From Bradyrhizobiaceae bacterium (GTDB lineage: Bacteria > Pseudomonadota > Alphaproteobacteria > Rhizobiales > Xanthobacteraceae), in assembly GCA_020544565.1 (NCBI GenBank), contig CP078014.1, positions 1,494,574-1,558,573 on the forward strand: a stretch of DNA of 64,000 nucleotides. The letters run 5' to 3'. Made by a program: the position numbers and the translations under genes. Shown here piece by piece: positions 28,310 through 39,151 of this stretch. Within the stretch, counting starts at the first letter, position 1, and every line of letters begins with the position of its first letter. A model generated the notes under the pieces. It was not told where the DNA came from. It made no database searches and saw nothing but the letters and a program-made list of their open reading frames with translations.

Positions 28310-29043
28310 GTCGCCCTCCGCCAGCGGTGAACGGCGAAGGCGATAGTCCCTGCGGCAACGCCGCTGATCAGGATATCGACGCCGGTTTGCAACATCTGCA
28401 CCAGCGGATACAGCGCGAGGCCGAGCGCCAGCGCCAGCTTGTCCACCAGGCGACGCGCGTTTCGCGCCGTGGACAGCAGGAAGGTCAGCGGCGTCAGCGC
28501 CAGAATGGCGGCCGCCAGCAGCGGCGGCAGGTTGGCGGCAAGGCCATAGCCGATCGCGGTTGCGATGCTGCTCAACGCCACCAGCGTGCCGCCGAGCCCG
28601 TTGATGAAGGCGATGCGCCAGCGCGGCGGCACATGCGGCAGCAGGCGGAAACTCTCGACCCAGACGGTGACCGCGGTGAAATGCGCGGGCAACGCGAGAT
28701 GGCGCATGCGGGTCTGCGGCGTGCGCAGCATCGGCAGCACGGCGACGACCATCGGCAGCAGCCGGATGGCGCTGAGCGTCACCGCCAGCGCCGATTCCAG
28801 CACGGTCGCGCCCGCATGCGAGCTCGAGATCAGGATCACCTGCGCCGGACCGGCCCACACCAGCACGGTGGCGGCCACGGCCCAGCCGAAGGTGAAACCG
28901 GCATCGTGCGCCAGCGCGCCGATGCCGATGAAGGTGGCGAACAGCACCAGTGTCAGGATCGACGTCAGCGCCGACCTGACGCCGAACGCGAAAGCGGCGG
29001 GAGCGCTATGCCATTTCGGAGAATCGAGCGGAGGAAGGGCCAA
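28306..29043 (-). CDS. azlC: AzlC family branched-chain amino acid exporter subunit
   Basis: A 245-residue integral membrane protein with about five to six helices. F-A-F-G-V-R near residue 18 and TVLVWAGPAQVILISSSHAG are the AzlC hallmarks. It forms the large subunit of the AzlCD exporter, acting in the inner membrane. It overlaps azlD by four bases. The region upstream holds a candidate micro-gene on the same strand. Confidence 0.9.
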   Translation of the reverse strand: MALPPLDSPKWHSAPAAFAFGVRSALTSILTLVLFATFIGIGALAHDAGFTFGWAVAATVLVWAGPAQVILISSSHAGATVLESALAVTLSAIRLLPMVVAVLPMLRTPQTRMRHLALPAHFTAVTVWVESFRLLPHVPPRWRIAFINGLGGTLVALSSIATAIGYGLAANLPPLLAAAILALTPLTFLLSTARNARRLVDKLALALGLALYPLVQMLQTGVDILISGVAAGTIAFAVHRWRRAT

Positions 29044-29195
29044 GGGATGATCGTGCCGGAGGAATCGCCTCAGCCATCACGCGGATGAAACGATCCGCCG
29101 TCAAGGCGCGCTCCCCGGCATTGGCGGGATGCAGCAGCGCGAAAGATGCATTTCGCGCCCGGACGCGCGGAGTCGGCCGCGCGCCACGCGATGCC

Positions 29196-29288
29196 TCAGA
29201 CCAGCGGCTCGCGCACCGACGACGACGACAGTGAGCCGAGAATGAACAGGGCTGCGAACGCAATGCCGACAACCGCAAAAACCAGCAT
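29196..29288 (-). CDS. Candidate 30-residue single-pass membrane microprotein
   Basis: A short frame of 30 codons with an ideal Shine-Dalgarno AGGAGG five bases before its ATG. It encodes one hydrophobic helix (L-V-F-A-V-V-G-I-A-F-A-A-L-F-I-L-G) followed by four serines and a polar tail ending R-E-P-L-V. It is the only plausible gene between azlC and the lytic transglycosylase. The hydrophobic core and the perfect ribosome-binding site support it. The function is unknown; no homologue comes to mind. Confidence 0.5.
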   Translation of the reverse strand: MLVFAVVGIAFAALFILGSLSSSSVREPLV

Positions 29289-29513
29289 GACAACCTCCTG
29301 GCAACGACGACGCCGCAACTCCCGGGCGCGAAGCCAGATGATTGGAAAACGGTTTCGCAAAACTTAATCGAAAATCATCGCAACCGCGTTAGCACTTCGT
29401 TGAGCATAACAGCCCTCGCGATGATTGAAATAATGCCCGTATCTATTGGATTTCTTTCATCGTCATCGACGCCGCCGCGTTAACCGTAGCGACAGTTTCC
29501 CGAAACGCCGCAC

Positions 29514-30470
29514 TCACCCCCGCCCGGTCGCGTTCTTGAGCACGATGCACGCCTGCCCCACGCGCCGGATACGGCCGCACAGATCGTCAGCCTCGGTGCG
29601 GGTCTCCGCACCAACCCGCACCTGATAGAACGGCCGGGTGCCGCGGCTGCGGAAGATCGAACTCAACAGGCTCGGATCGCGATCGCCAATCACCGCACCC
29701 AGGCGCTGTAGGGCGCGGGCATACATCGCCAGCGCCCGATCGCGCGAAAATCCGGCGGCGAGTTGTACGCCCCACGGCTTCGCCGCGCCGAGCCGCACCC
29801 GCTCCGCCAGCTCCGTGACGAACGGGTTGGGCGCGCGCTGCAACAGCGCCATCAGCTCGCGGCACCCCGCAGGCGACGCGCGATCCTTGATCGCGCCGCC
29901 CTTGTCGGCGGCGGCCCAGTCGTCCACCGACGTCCCGGTGATGGCGTAGACGTAGGTGCGGGTTTCGGACGGCATCGCCCCGCTGCCGGCGAGCCAGTCC
30001 CGCACGCGACGCGGCCCGGCATTATAAGCCGCCGCGGCAAGGCCGAGATTGCCGAACTGGACGCGCAACTCGCTGAGGAATTCCGCCGATTTCGGCAGCG
30101 CCTGCACCGGATCGAACGGATCCAGCAGGCGACGCTCGCTCGCCGTGCCGGGCATGAACTGGGCGACGCCCTGCGCGCGCTGGCCGCTGCGCGTCATCGG
30201 CCCCACCGCGTCGGGCTGGAACCGGCTCTCCTGCCAGATCACGCGGGCGAAAAACTCCAGCGGCAGGTCGTTGGCGGACGCCGCGGATTCGATCATCAGG
30301 CACATCGCCTCGCGGGTGTCGCCCGCAGCGACGGCGGGCGCGGCCGCCTGCGACGCGGGTGCGCGCTCGGGCTGTGGTGCATCCGTCTGCGCCAGCGCGA
30401 CCTGGGCCGCGCATGCCAGCGCTGCGCCCGCGACCCAGCCGATCGCCCCTGGTGGTGACATGCAACGCAT
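29514..30470 (-). CDS. Exported lytic transglycosylase with SPOR-like tail
   Basis: A 318-residue periplasmic protein. A signal peptide ends near A-Q-V-A-L-A. The SLT domain starts near residue 60, with catalytic Glu in FFARVIWQESRFQPDAVGP, the G-V-A-Q-F-M-P-G-T block and AAAYNAGPRRVRDWLAG. The C-terminal ~70 residues (FYQVRVGAETRTEADDLCGR) look like a SPOR domain, which binds denuded glycan strands. The enzyme cleaves peptidoglycan glycosidic bonds with 1,6-anhydro product. The start at 30470 is supported because a clpA terminator lies just upstream, inside the otherwise open frame. Confidence 0.87.
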   Translation of the reverse strand: MRCMSPPGAIGWVAGAALACAAQVALAQTDAPQPERAPASQAAAPAVAAGDTREAMCLMIESAASANDLPLEFFARVIWQESRFQPDAVGPMTRSGQRAQGVAQFMPGTASERRLLDPFDPVQALPKSAEFLSELRVQFGNLGLAAAAYNAGPRRVRDWLAGSGAMPSETRTYVYAITGTSVDDWAAADKGGAIKDRASPAGCRELMALLQRAPNPFVTELAERVRLGAAKPWGVQLAAGFSRDRALAMYARALQRLGAVIGDRDPSLLSSIFRSRGTRPFYQVRVGAETRTEADDLCGRIRRVGQACIVLKNATGRG

Positions 30471-30566
30471 CGATTCCGACCGCGCCCTGCGACTTCGCCC
30501 AATCTTGCCCCGCATGCGGGCCGAAAGTGGGCGCGGCCGTCCCGCCTGCCGCCGCCCGCGCACAAA

Positions 30567-30592
30567 AAAGCCCGGCGCGAGGGCCGGGCTTT
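30567..30592 (-). terminator. Intrinsic terminator of clpA
   Basis: A perfect 10-base stem, AAAGCCCGGC (30567-30576) with GCCGGGCTTT (30583-30592) and a six-base loop. On the minus strand it is followed by a T-run, 50 bases after the clpA stop. Confidence 0.85.
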
Positions 30593-30642
30593 TGTCTGAC
30601 GCCTTTCGTCTGACGTCTTTGTCTGTCGTCACGCGGAAAGGA

Positions 30643-33028
<2,386 letters not shown>

Positions 33029-33158
33029 TCGCGTCCCTTATGGCCCCCGCCACATCATTCGATCATCGATGGCTACCGGTTGTGATGGATCACTACGATG
33101 GATCACTCCGGCCTGCCTGTCATCCGCGCCGCCCGTCTCCTCCCGGCCGGCGCGCATG

Positions 33159-33491
33159 CTACTTCTTTTCCATTACGCATTGCAGAGGATGCTGGTGTTT
33201 TCGCGCAAAGTCCATCACCTGCGTCACCTTTGTTTCGGCCACCTCATACGTAAAAACGCCACACTCTCCGATGCCGTGATGATGAACATGCAACATGATC
33301 TTCGTCGCCGCTTCAACATCCTTCTGGAAGAATTTCTCCAGAACGAGAACGACGAACTCCATCGGCGTGTAGTCGTCGTTGAGAATCAGCACGCGATAGA
33401 GGTTCGGGCGCTTGGCCTTGGGCTTGACCTTGGTGATGACCGCGGTGCCCGGTGCGCCGCGTCCGGTTTTGCCATCGTCCTCCCCGGCCAT
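33159..33491 (-). CDS. clpS: ATP-dependent Clp protease adaptor ClpS
   Basis: A 110-residue adaptor that delivers N-end-rule substrates to Clp[22 protein letters not shown] and [20 protein letters not shown] form the N-degron pocket, and the protein ends C-V-M-E-K-K. The ATG at 33491 (MAGEDDGK) gives the usual length. The frame stays open for another 100 codons, which include three 15-base repeats and read poorly; no good ribosome-binding site favours either start. It precedes clpA by 130 bases, the standard order. Confidence 0.92.
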   Translation of the reverse strand: MAGEDDGKTGRGAPGTAVITKVKPKAKRPNLYRVLILNDDYTPMEFVVLVLEKFFQKDVEAATKIMLHVHHHGIGECGVFTYEVAETKVTQVMDFARKHQHPLQCVMEKK

Positions 33492-33506
33492 GCGGGGAGC
33501 GGCGGT

Positions 33507-33551
33507 GGCAACAGTCTCGCCGGCAAGAATCTCTCCGACAAGAGTCTCGCC
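33507..33551. repeat. Three 15-base tandem repeats upstream of clpS
   Basis: Three contiguous imperfect 15-base units, 33507-33521 (GGCAACAGTCTCGCC), 33522-33536 and 33537-33551, lie just before the clpS start. Read in the clpS frame they encode [15 protein letters not shown]. The surrounding gap 33492-33946 otherwise holds no gene I can support; it should contain the clpS promoter and the start of the opposing TadG-like gene. Confidence 0.7.
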
Positions 33552-33946
33552 GGATATCCCGGATGTCCTGGCCGGTTCCAGGTGTAAGCGCGCGTGCAGC
33601 ATGGCGTGAAAGTTCAAAATCCCCAAAACAGCGTCCCGAGACTCGCCGTCCGGCAAGACGGCGTTAACAATATGGGTCGTCGGCCGCCGCCCCGCAAGCA
33701 GGTCTCGGCCCGGCCGAATGACCGCCGGACTCCTCCCGTCCGGTGGCGGAAGCCGTCGCCTGATAGCTTCGGGAATCGATAAAATTCGAAGCAAGCCGGC
33801 AACCGGCTGTTAGCGATATCTTCGCAACGCCCCGCTTGGGAAGGGCCTGGCGCCGGTTGGGCGCGTTATTCCTCGTAACATTTTACTACCTCTTCACGCC
33901 TGAAGCTTATTCCGCCTCCCAGCAACTCTTTATTTTGGGTGACGTC

Positions 33947-35344
33947 ATGAGCAGCAGCGTGTCGATGTTCGGGCGGGTCCGCCGGTCCGCCCCCCGGTTC
34001 CGCCGGGCAGAAGGCGGCAACGTGGCGGTGATGTTCGCGATCGCGATCGTCCCCATCCTCGCATTCGTGGGCGCGGCCATCGACTATGCCCGCGCCAACA
34101 GTGCCCGCACCGCCATGCAGGCGGCGCTCGATTCCGCCGCCCTGATGCTGTCCCGAGACGCGGCGACGACGAGTTCGGCAAATCTCACCCAAAAGGCGCA
34201 GAACTATTTCAACGCCCTTTACACCAATCGCGACGCGCAAAACGTGCTGGTGTCCGCGACCTACACGACCAGCACCACGGCCGGCTCGCAGCTCGTCATG
34301 ACGGCCTCCGGCAAGCTGACCACCGACTTCATGAAGATCGCGGGCTATCCCACCCTCAACTTCGGCGCGAGCACGACCACGGTCTGGGGCAACACCCGCC
34401 TGCGCGTGGCGCTGGTGCTCGACAACACCGGCTCGATGTCCAGTTCGGGCAAAATGGACGCCCTGAAGACCGCGGCCAAGAACCTGATCGACCAGTTGAG
34501 CGCATCGGCGAAAAATGCCGGCGACGTCTATGTGTCGATCATCCCGTTCGCCAAGGACGTCAACATCAGCAGCGTCGCGACGGCCTCCTCGCCGTGGCTG
34601 CGATGGGACCTGTGGGAGGACGCGTGGCAGAGCGCGAACGGCACCTGCAACAAGAAAGACAGCAAGAACAGGACCATCACCAATGAGGCCGACTGCGTGG
34701 CCAGGAAGGTCGGCGGCACCTGGACTCCCTCGCCGCTCCCGGCCTACAGCACCTGGAATGGCTGCGTCACCGACCGCGACAAGGACTACGACGTGAAGAG
34801 CACCGCGCCTTACGCCGTCATGGCCACGGCCGCCGCGTCCGCCAGCCTTGCAACCCAGTTCCCGACGGAGCAGTACAGCGCCTGTCCTCAGGCGATCACG
34901 CCGCTGAGCTACGACTGGGCGACGCTCAAGACCAAGATCGATGCGATGCAGCCCAGCGGCAATACCAACCAGGGCATCGGCCTGGCCTGGGGCTGGCTGT
35001 CGCTGTTGCAGCAATCCCCTCTCAATGCCCCTGCCGAGGACTCCAACTATAAGTACTCGAAGGTCATCATCCTGCTGTCGGACGGCGACAATACGGAAAA
35101 CCGCTTCTCGACCAGCACGAGCACGATCGATGCCCGCCAGAAACTGATCTGCGACAACGCCAAGGCCGCCAGCGTCATCATCTACACGATCCAGGTCAAC
35201 ACCAACAACGACAACACGTCGACCGTCATGTCCTACTGCGCCAGCAGCAGCGACAACTTCTTCTCGACCACGAGCGCCAGCGGCATCGGCACGGCGTTCA
35301 GCTCGATCGGCAACGCGCTGTCGAAGCTGCGCCTCGCGCGGTAA
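33947..35344 (+). CDS. TadG-like pilus-assembly protein with VWA domain
   Basis: A 465-residue membrane-anchored protein. RRAEGGNVAVMFAIAIVPIL near residue 20 is the TadE/TadG N-terminal segment, a prepilin-like helix followed by D-Y-A-R-A-N. A von Willebrand A domain starts VALVLDNTGSMSSSGKMDAL (the D-x-T-G-S-M-S MIDAS motif) and continues to VIILLSDGDNTENRF. It is mostly extracytoplasmic. Tad proteins help assemble Flp pili, but no other tad genes are adjacent, so it may be an orphan surface adhesin. The codon use and Ser/Thr richness differ slightly from neighbours. A strong terminator follows. Confidence 0.85.
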   Translation: MSSSVSMFGRVRRSAPRFRRAEGGNVAVMFAIAIVPILAFVGAAIDYARANSARTAMQAALDSAALMLSRDAATTSSANLTQKAQNYFNALYTNRDAQNVLVSATYTTSTTAGSQLVMTASGKLTTDFMKIAGYPTLNFGASTTTVWGNTRLRVALVLDNTGSMSSSGKMDALKTAAKNLIDQLSASAKNAGDVYVSIIPFAKDVNISSVATASSPWLRWDLWEDAWQSANGTCNKKDSKNRTITNEADCVARKVGGTWTPSPLPAYSTWNGCVTDRDKDYDVKSTAPYAVMATAAASASLATQFPTEQYSACPQAITPLSYDWATLKTKIDAMQPSGNTNQGIGLAWGWLSLLQQSPLNAPAEDSNYKYSKVIILLSDGDNTENRFSTSTSTIDARQKLICDNAKAASVIIYTIQVNTNNDNTSTVMSYCASSSDNFFSTTSASGIGTAFSSIGNALSKLRLAR

Positions 35345-35368
35345 TCGAGACACCCCTCGCCGCAACAA

Positions 35369-35396
35369 AAAAGCCCGGCCTTGCGGCCGGGCTTTT
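35369..35396. terminator. Bidirectional terminator between TadG-like gene and phasin
   Basis: A perfect 12-base stem, AAAAGCCCGGCC (35369-35380) with GGCCGGGCTTTT (35385-35396) and a TTGC loop, with A/T runs on both sides. It serves both convergent genes. Confidence 0.93.
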
Positions 35397-35419
35397 CTTT
35401 CGCGAAAGATGCGAGAAAA

Positions 35420-35761
35420 TTAGTGGGCGGTCGGGGTGGCCTTCGCCACCAGCGTCTCGAACGGCTTGTAAGCCTGCTTGGCGAGGTCGCCATAGAGACC
35501 GCCGATCTTCTGCGACTCGGCGACGAAGGTCTCGTAAGCCGACTTCGCGAACTCGGTCTGAATCTCGACAGCCTTCTCGAACGACTTGGCGGCGGTCAGC
35601 TTCTCAAACAAAACCTTGGTGTCTTCAAAAGACTTCTTGGCATAGTCGCCATAGGCAGTCGCGATCGCCTGAAAACCGTTCGAGAACGTGTTGGCAGACG
35701 CCACGGCGGCGTCGAGCTGCTCTTTGCCGTAGTTCTGGATGTCTTCCACTTTGTTGGCCAT
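35420..35761 (-). CDS. phaP: Phasin family protein
   Basis: A 113-residue helical protein, MANKVEDIQNYGKEQLDAAV with F-S-N-G-F-Q-A-I-A-T-A-Y-G-D-Y near residue 27. It is amphipathic throughout and ends with an Ala/Pro-rich tail, the phasin_2 pattern. Phasins coat polyhydroxyalkanoate granules. It is a single-gene unit between a strong terminator and a very clear promoter with repeat operators, which fits PHA-linked control by a PhaR-type repressor. Confidence 0.92.
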   Translation of the reverse strand: MANKVEDIQNYGKEQLDAAVASANTFSNGFQAIATAYGDYAKKSFEDTKVLFEKLTAAKSFEKAVEIQTEFAKSAYETFVAESQKIGGLYGDLAKQAYKPFETLVAKATPTAH

Positions 35762-35828
35762 ATCGGTGTCCTTTCCCAGACTGAAAAAATTTCATGCCGG
35801 GAAGTACCCGGCTTCCAAACGCACACTA

Positions 35829-35856
35829 AAGATATCGCACCGCACAAAATTGTCAA
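35829..35856 (-). promoter_or_regulatory. Phasin promoter (TTGACA/TATCTT)
   Basis: On the minus strand TTGACA (35851-35856) and TATCTT (35829-35834) are 16 bases apart, about 70-90 bases before the phasin ATG. The -35 box is a perfect consensus. Confidence 0.75.
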
Positions 35857-35877
35857 GACTTTTTGTGCGCCGCACAA
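35837..35877 (-). promoter_or_regulatory. Candidate PhaR-type operator pair
   Basis: Two copies of TTGTGCGGYGC on the minus strand, beginning at 35877 and 35847, are exactly 30 bases apart (three helical turns). The upstream copy is part of a perfect palindrome, TTGTGC-GGC-GCACAA (35863-35877). The second lies in the promoter spacer between -35 and -10. A repressor bound to both would block RNA polymerase. The assignment to PhaR is inference from the phasin context. Confidence 0.6.
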
Positions 35878-36152
35878 GTTAGATTCATCCAAAGCAAATC
35901 CTGCGCTTCTCGGAAACGCTTGCTTAACCCTTTTGAAACCACGGCGACCTACCCTGATTCCCTGCGCCGCGAGCATTTCGCGGAACACGTGAAAGCGTTG
36001 TTCTTCCAAAGCTTTAGCCGGACATACCGATCTGGTTGACAAGCCGGGAGCCAACGCGTGAGGCCGCGGCGCATCCGGACGATCCGGCGGCGGTGCGGAC
36101 CAAATTTGGCCTCAGAACGGGGCGATGAGACTGGGACTGGACGGGGAAATTC

Positions 36153-38039
36153 ATGATCGGTGTCAAAACAGCGTCTTCGCGCACGCTCCGCCTTTGCCTT
36201 CTTGGCGTCGCCACCGTTTCGATCGCCGTGGCGTTCACGACCGACACGGCGGATGCGCGCCGCCGCTCCCGGCACCATCGTCACCACGCGCCCGCAGCTT
36301 CGAGCTATAGCCCGCAATTCGCGTCGATCATCGTCGACGCCAATTCCGGCAGCACGCTGCAGGCGACCAACCCGGACGCGATCCGGCATCCGGCGTCGCT
36401 GACCAAGATCATGACGCTCTACATGCTGTTCGAGCGCCTCGAGAGCGGCCGGATGCGGCTCGACACCCCGATGGAGGTGTCGCAGCACGCCTCGGTGCAG
36501 GCTCCCACCAAACTCGGGCTGCGACCGGGCCAGACCATCCGCGTCGAGGACGCGATCAAGGGCCTCGTCACCCGTTCCGCCAACGACGCCGCCGTGGTCA
36601 TCGCCGAAGCGATCGGCGGCAGCGAGGAGGATTTCGCCAAGGCGATGACGCGCAAGGCACGCGCGCTCGGCATGAGCAAGACCACCTATGTCAACGCCTC
36701 GGGCCTGCCCGACAACGACCAGATCACCACCGCGCGCGATCAGGCCACTCTCGGCCGCGCCATCCAGGACCGCTTCCCGCGGTATTATCGCTATTTCGCC
36801 ACCGAAGCCTTCAATTATCGCGGCCGCGTCATCCGCAACCACAACCGCCTGCTCGGCCAGGTCGAAGGCGTCGACGGCATCAAGACCGGCTACACCCGCT
36901 CCTCCGGCTTCAATCTCGTCACCTCGATGAAGCGCGGCAACCGCTATCTGGTCGGCGTGGTCCTCGGCGGCCGCAGCGGCAGCTCGCGTGACGCGATCAT
37001 GCGCAACCTGCTCGCCGAACATCTCAACGAAGGCGCGACCCGCCGCACCGTCGCCGCCATCACCGAGCGCAACGGCGGCGACACCCGCATGGCCGCCGCG
37101 GCGGTCAACGACGACGACGATGATGCCGGAAGCGACAACAAGAGCGGCCGCGCCGCGCCGATGGTGCAGGCGCAAGGCGCCATCACCGTCGCCTCCGCCG
37201 CCGCGAAGCCCGTGCCGCTGCCCGCTCCGCGCGCGCCAGCTACCGCCCCGGCCGCGACGGCCCGGTCCCACACCAACACCACGCCCGCGCCGATGACCAG
37301 CGGCGTGATCGCGTCGCAGAGCTTCGCGGCGATGCCGGGATCGGCCGAGCCGATGATGCCGGTGCGGGTCAAGACGGTTCAGGTCCGCATGGGCCAGACC
37401 AAGGTGGCCTCGGCCGCCCCGCATGCGCCGGTGGCGACCAGCGCCATTCCTCCGGCCCGCAAGGCCGAGCCGGTCGAGGCGACGGAGAGCCGCGCCTCAG
37501 CCGCCGCCGTTCAAGCCCGCAACGATTTCCCGGCTCCGCTTCCCATCGCTCCGCCGACCACCAACAACGGCATCGGGCAGGTGGTGATCGGAGCCGCCCC
37601 GGTCGCCGCCGCCAACGCCCAGGCGATGGCCTCGATGGATCCCGGTCGCGGCGCGCCTCCGACCACGCTCGGCGCGCAGGCCGCGGCGCTGCAGGCGCCT
37701 TCGGCCCCGACGCCCGCGCCGCAGCCGGTTCAGCAGGCGGCGCTGCAGCCGACCCAGACGATCCAGCACAACGGCGCGATCAAGGCGACCGCCCGCTCCG
37801 GATGGATCATCCAGGTCGGCGCGCTTGAAAGCGAAAGCGAAGCCCGCTCGCGCCTCAACGCCGCCCGCGGCAGCGCCAGCCGGCTGCTCAGCGACGCCGA
37901 TCCATTCACCGAGCCGGTGTCGAAGGGCAACAAGACGCTCTATCGCGCCCGCTTCGCCGGCCTCAACCAGAACTCCGCCGAAGCCGCCTGCCGCGCGCTG
38001 AAGCGCTCCGACATTTCCTGCATCGCCATCCGCAACTGA
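36153..38039 (+). CDS. D-alanyl-D-alanine carboxypeptidase with C-terminal SPOR domain
   Basis: A 628-residue exported penicillin-binding protein of the DacA type. After a signal peptide (about residues 1-35) the peptidase S11 domain has the active site S-L-T-K at residues 82-85, S-A-N near residue 148 and K-T-G-Y-T near residue 247. A long Ala/Pro-rich linker follows (with N-D-D-D-D-D-A-G). A SPOR domain closes the protein (GWIIQVGALESESEARSRLN to ISCIAIRN), targeting it to septal peptidoglycan. It trims pentapeptide side chains. A terminator follows. The 390-base gap upstream holds the phasin promoter and no other gene. Confidence 0.93.
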   Translation: MIGVKTASSRTLRLCLLGVATVSIAVAFTTDTADARRRSRHHRHHAPAASSYSPQFASIIVDANSGSTLQATNPDAIRHPASLTKIMTLYMLFERLESGRMRLDTPMEVSQHASVQAPTKLGLRPGQTIRVEDAIKGLVTRSANDAAVVIAEAIGGSEEDFAKAMTRKARALGMSKTTYVNASGLPDNDQITTARDQATLGRAIQDRFPRYYRYFATEAFNYRGRVIRNHNRLLGQVEGVDGIKTGYTRSSGFNLVTSMKRGNRYLVGVVLGGRSGSSRDAIMRNLLAEHLNEGATRRTVAAITERNGGDTRMAAAAVNDDDDDAGSDNKSGRAAPMVQAQGAITVASAAAKPVPLPAPRAPATAPAATARSHTNTTPAPMTSGVIASQSFAAMPGSAEPMMPVRVKTVQVRMGQTKVASAAPHAPVATSAIPPARKAEPVEATESRASAAAVQARNDFPAPLPIAPPTTNNGIGQVVIGAAPVAAANAQAMASMDPGRGAPPTTLGAQAAALQAPSAPTPAPQPVQQAALQPTQTIQHNGAIKATARSGWIIQVGALESESEARSRLNAARGSASRLLSDADPFTEPVSKGNKTLYRARFAGLNQNSAEAACRALKRSDISCIAIRN

Positions 38040-38071
38040 TCGCGCCGCGCGCAGTCGCCGGCGAAACCAAA

Positions 38072-38098
38072 AAAGCCCGCGCATCCGCCGCGGGCTTT
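38072..38098 (+). terminator. Terminator after the carboxypeptidase gene
   Basis: A perfect 10-base stem, AAAGCCCGCG (38072-38081) with CGCGGGCTTT (38089-38098), a seven-base loop and T-run. The rest of the gap to 38288 holds no gene I can support. Confidence 0.88.
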
Positions 38099-38288
38099 TT
38101 CTTTGCGCGATGGCTCCGCGAGAAGTTTTCGCGGACGCCTTCGCCGCGACAACCATTTTTCAAGGTTTGGTCTCTAAAACCTTAACCCGACGGATCGATC
38201 ACGCCGGTCAACGGTGGGCGTCCGCGGGGGCATTCGGGACAGAGGGACAAGCTGCTCGCAGTCTGTGGCGTGATGTTGCGTGCTGGAG

Positions 38289-39026
38289 TCAGCGATGATT
38301 GCGAAGAAGAGTATCCTTGGCCTCGTTCACGCGGGCGGCGAGGTACGTCGAGCCCCCCTGGTCGGGATGCAGTTTCTTCATGAGCCCGCGATGCGCCCGG
38401 CTGATGTCTTCGCGCCCCGCGCCCGGCTTCAGGCCAAGGATCTGATAAGCCTCCTCCGCCGTCATTTTGCCGCTCGCCGCCGCGCCGCGATCGTGGCCGC
38501 TACCCCGGCCTGCCCCCTCGCCCTGCGCGTGCTCGCGCCAGGCGGGAAACCTGCGGTCCAGATAGCTTTCCAGAAGGGCCCAGCTCTCGGCGTCGAACCC
38601 GCGAGCCAGAACGATCAGCTGATCGAGCGTGAAATCCTCGAGACCACGCCCCGCTTCGGCTCCGGCAACAATGCGTCCGTCAAGCGCTCCGGTGTCGTGG
38701 TCGAGCGTCATCTCTATAAACTGGGATCGTACCTGCGACTTCTGCCCCTTTGATTTTCCGCCCGGCCAGCCGAAGGGGCCGGACCACGCCGAACCGAGCT
38801 TCGCGCCAAACGGCGACCAGCCGAGCAGGCCCGCGCCGAAAACGCCGAGCGGAATCGCGACCGCGAGTTCGCCTTTCGCGCCGACGAACAGCGCCGCGGC
38901 GAGCGTCACCACGCCGCCGCCGGCGCGGATAACCTTCGCCAGCCACTTCGGGTCCGCGCCCTTGACGATATTCAGGGCGGCGTAAACCAGAGCGACGGCG
39001 ACGATGCCTGCGATGAGGGTCGGCAT
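38289..39026 (-). CDS. Membrane-anchored J-domain protein
   Basis: A 245-residue protein with two N-terminal hydrophobic helices (TLIAGIVAVALVYAALNIV and a second to about residue 60) and a soluble middle. A C-terminal J domain reads MTAEEAYQILGLKPGAGRED, with the HPD motif in MKKLHPDQGGSTYLAARVNE. The layout resembles TIM14/Pam18-like or DjlA-like co-chaperones that stimulate DnaK at the membrane. The ATG at 39026 starts MPTLIAGIV. No dnaK or secretion gene is adjacent, so the client is unknown. Confidence 0.88.
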   Translation of the reverse strand: MPTLIAGIVAVALVYAALNIVKGADPKWLAKVIRAGGGVVTLAAALFVGAKGELAVAIPLGVFGAGLLGWSPFGAKLGSAWSGPFGWPGGKSKGQKSQVRSQFIEMTLDHDTGALDGRIVAGAEAGRGLEDFTLDQLIVLARGFDAESWALLESYLDRRFPAWREHAQGEGAGRGSGHDRGAAASGKMTAEEAYQILGLKPGAGREDISRAHRGLMKKLHPDQGGSTYLAARVNEAKDTLLRNHR

Positions 39027-39151
39027 GGGATCGAATTGTCCTTGCAGGTAACGGGCGGCGGACGGTCCGCGCCGGGCCGCCTGCTCCCATGGTGATAGAC
39101 GGATTTTCCCGGCCGACCTATGGCGAATAACGCCGCGCCGTCGGGACCGGA

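Noticed and set aside
38110..38298. 62-codon frame after the carboxypeptidase terminator
   Set aside because: Weak codon pattern, no ribosome-binding site and no recognisable family.
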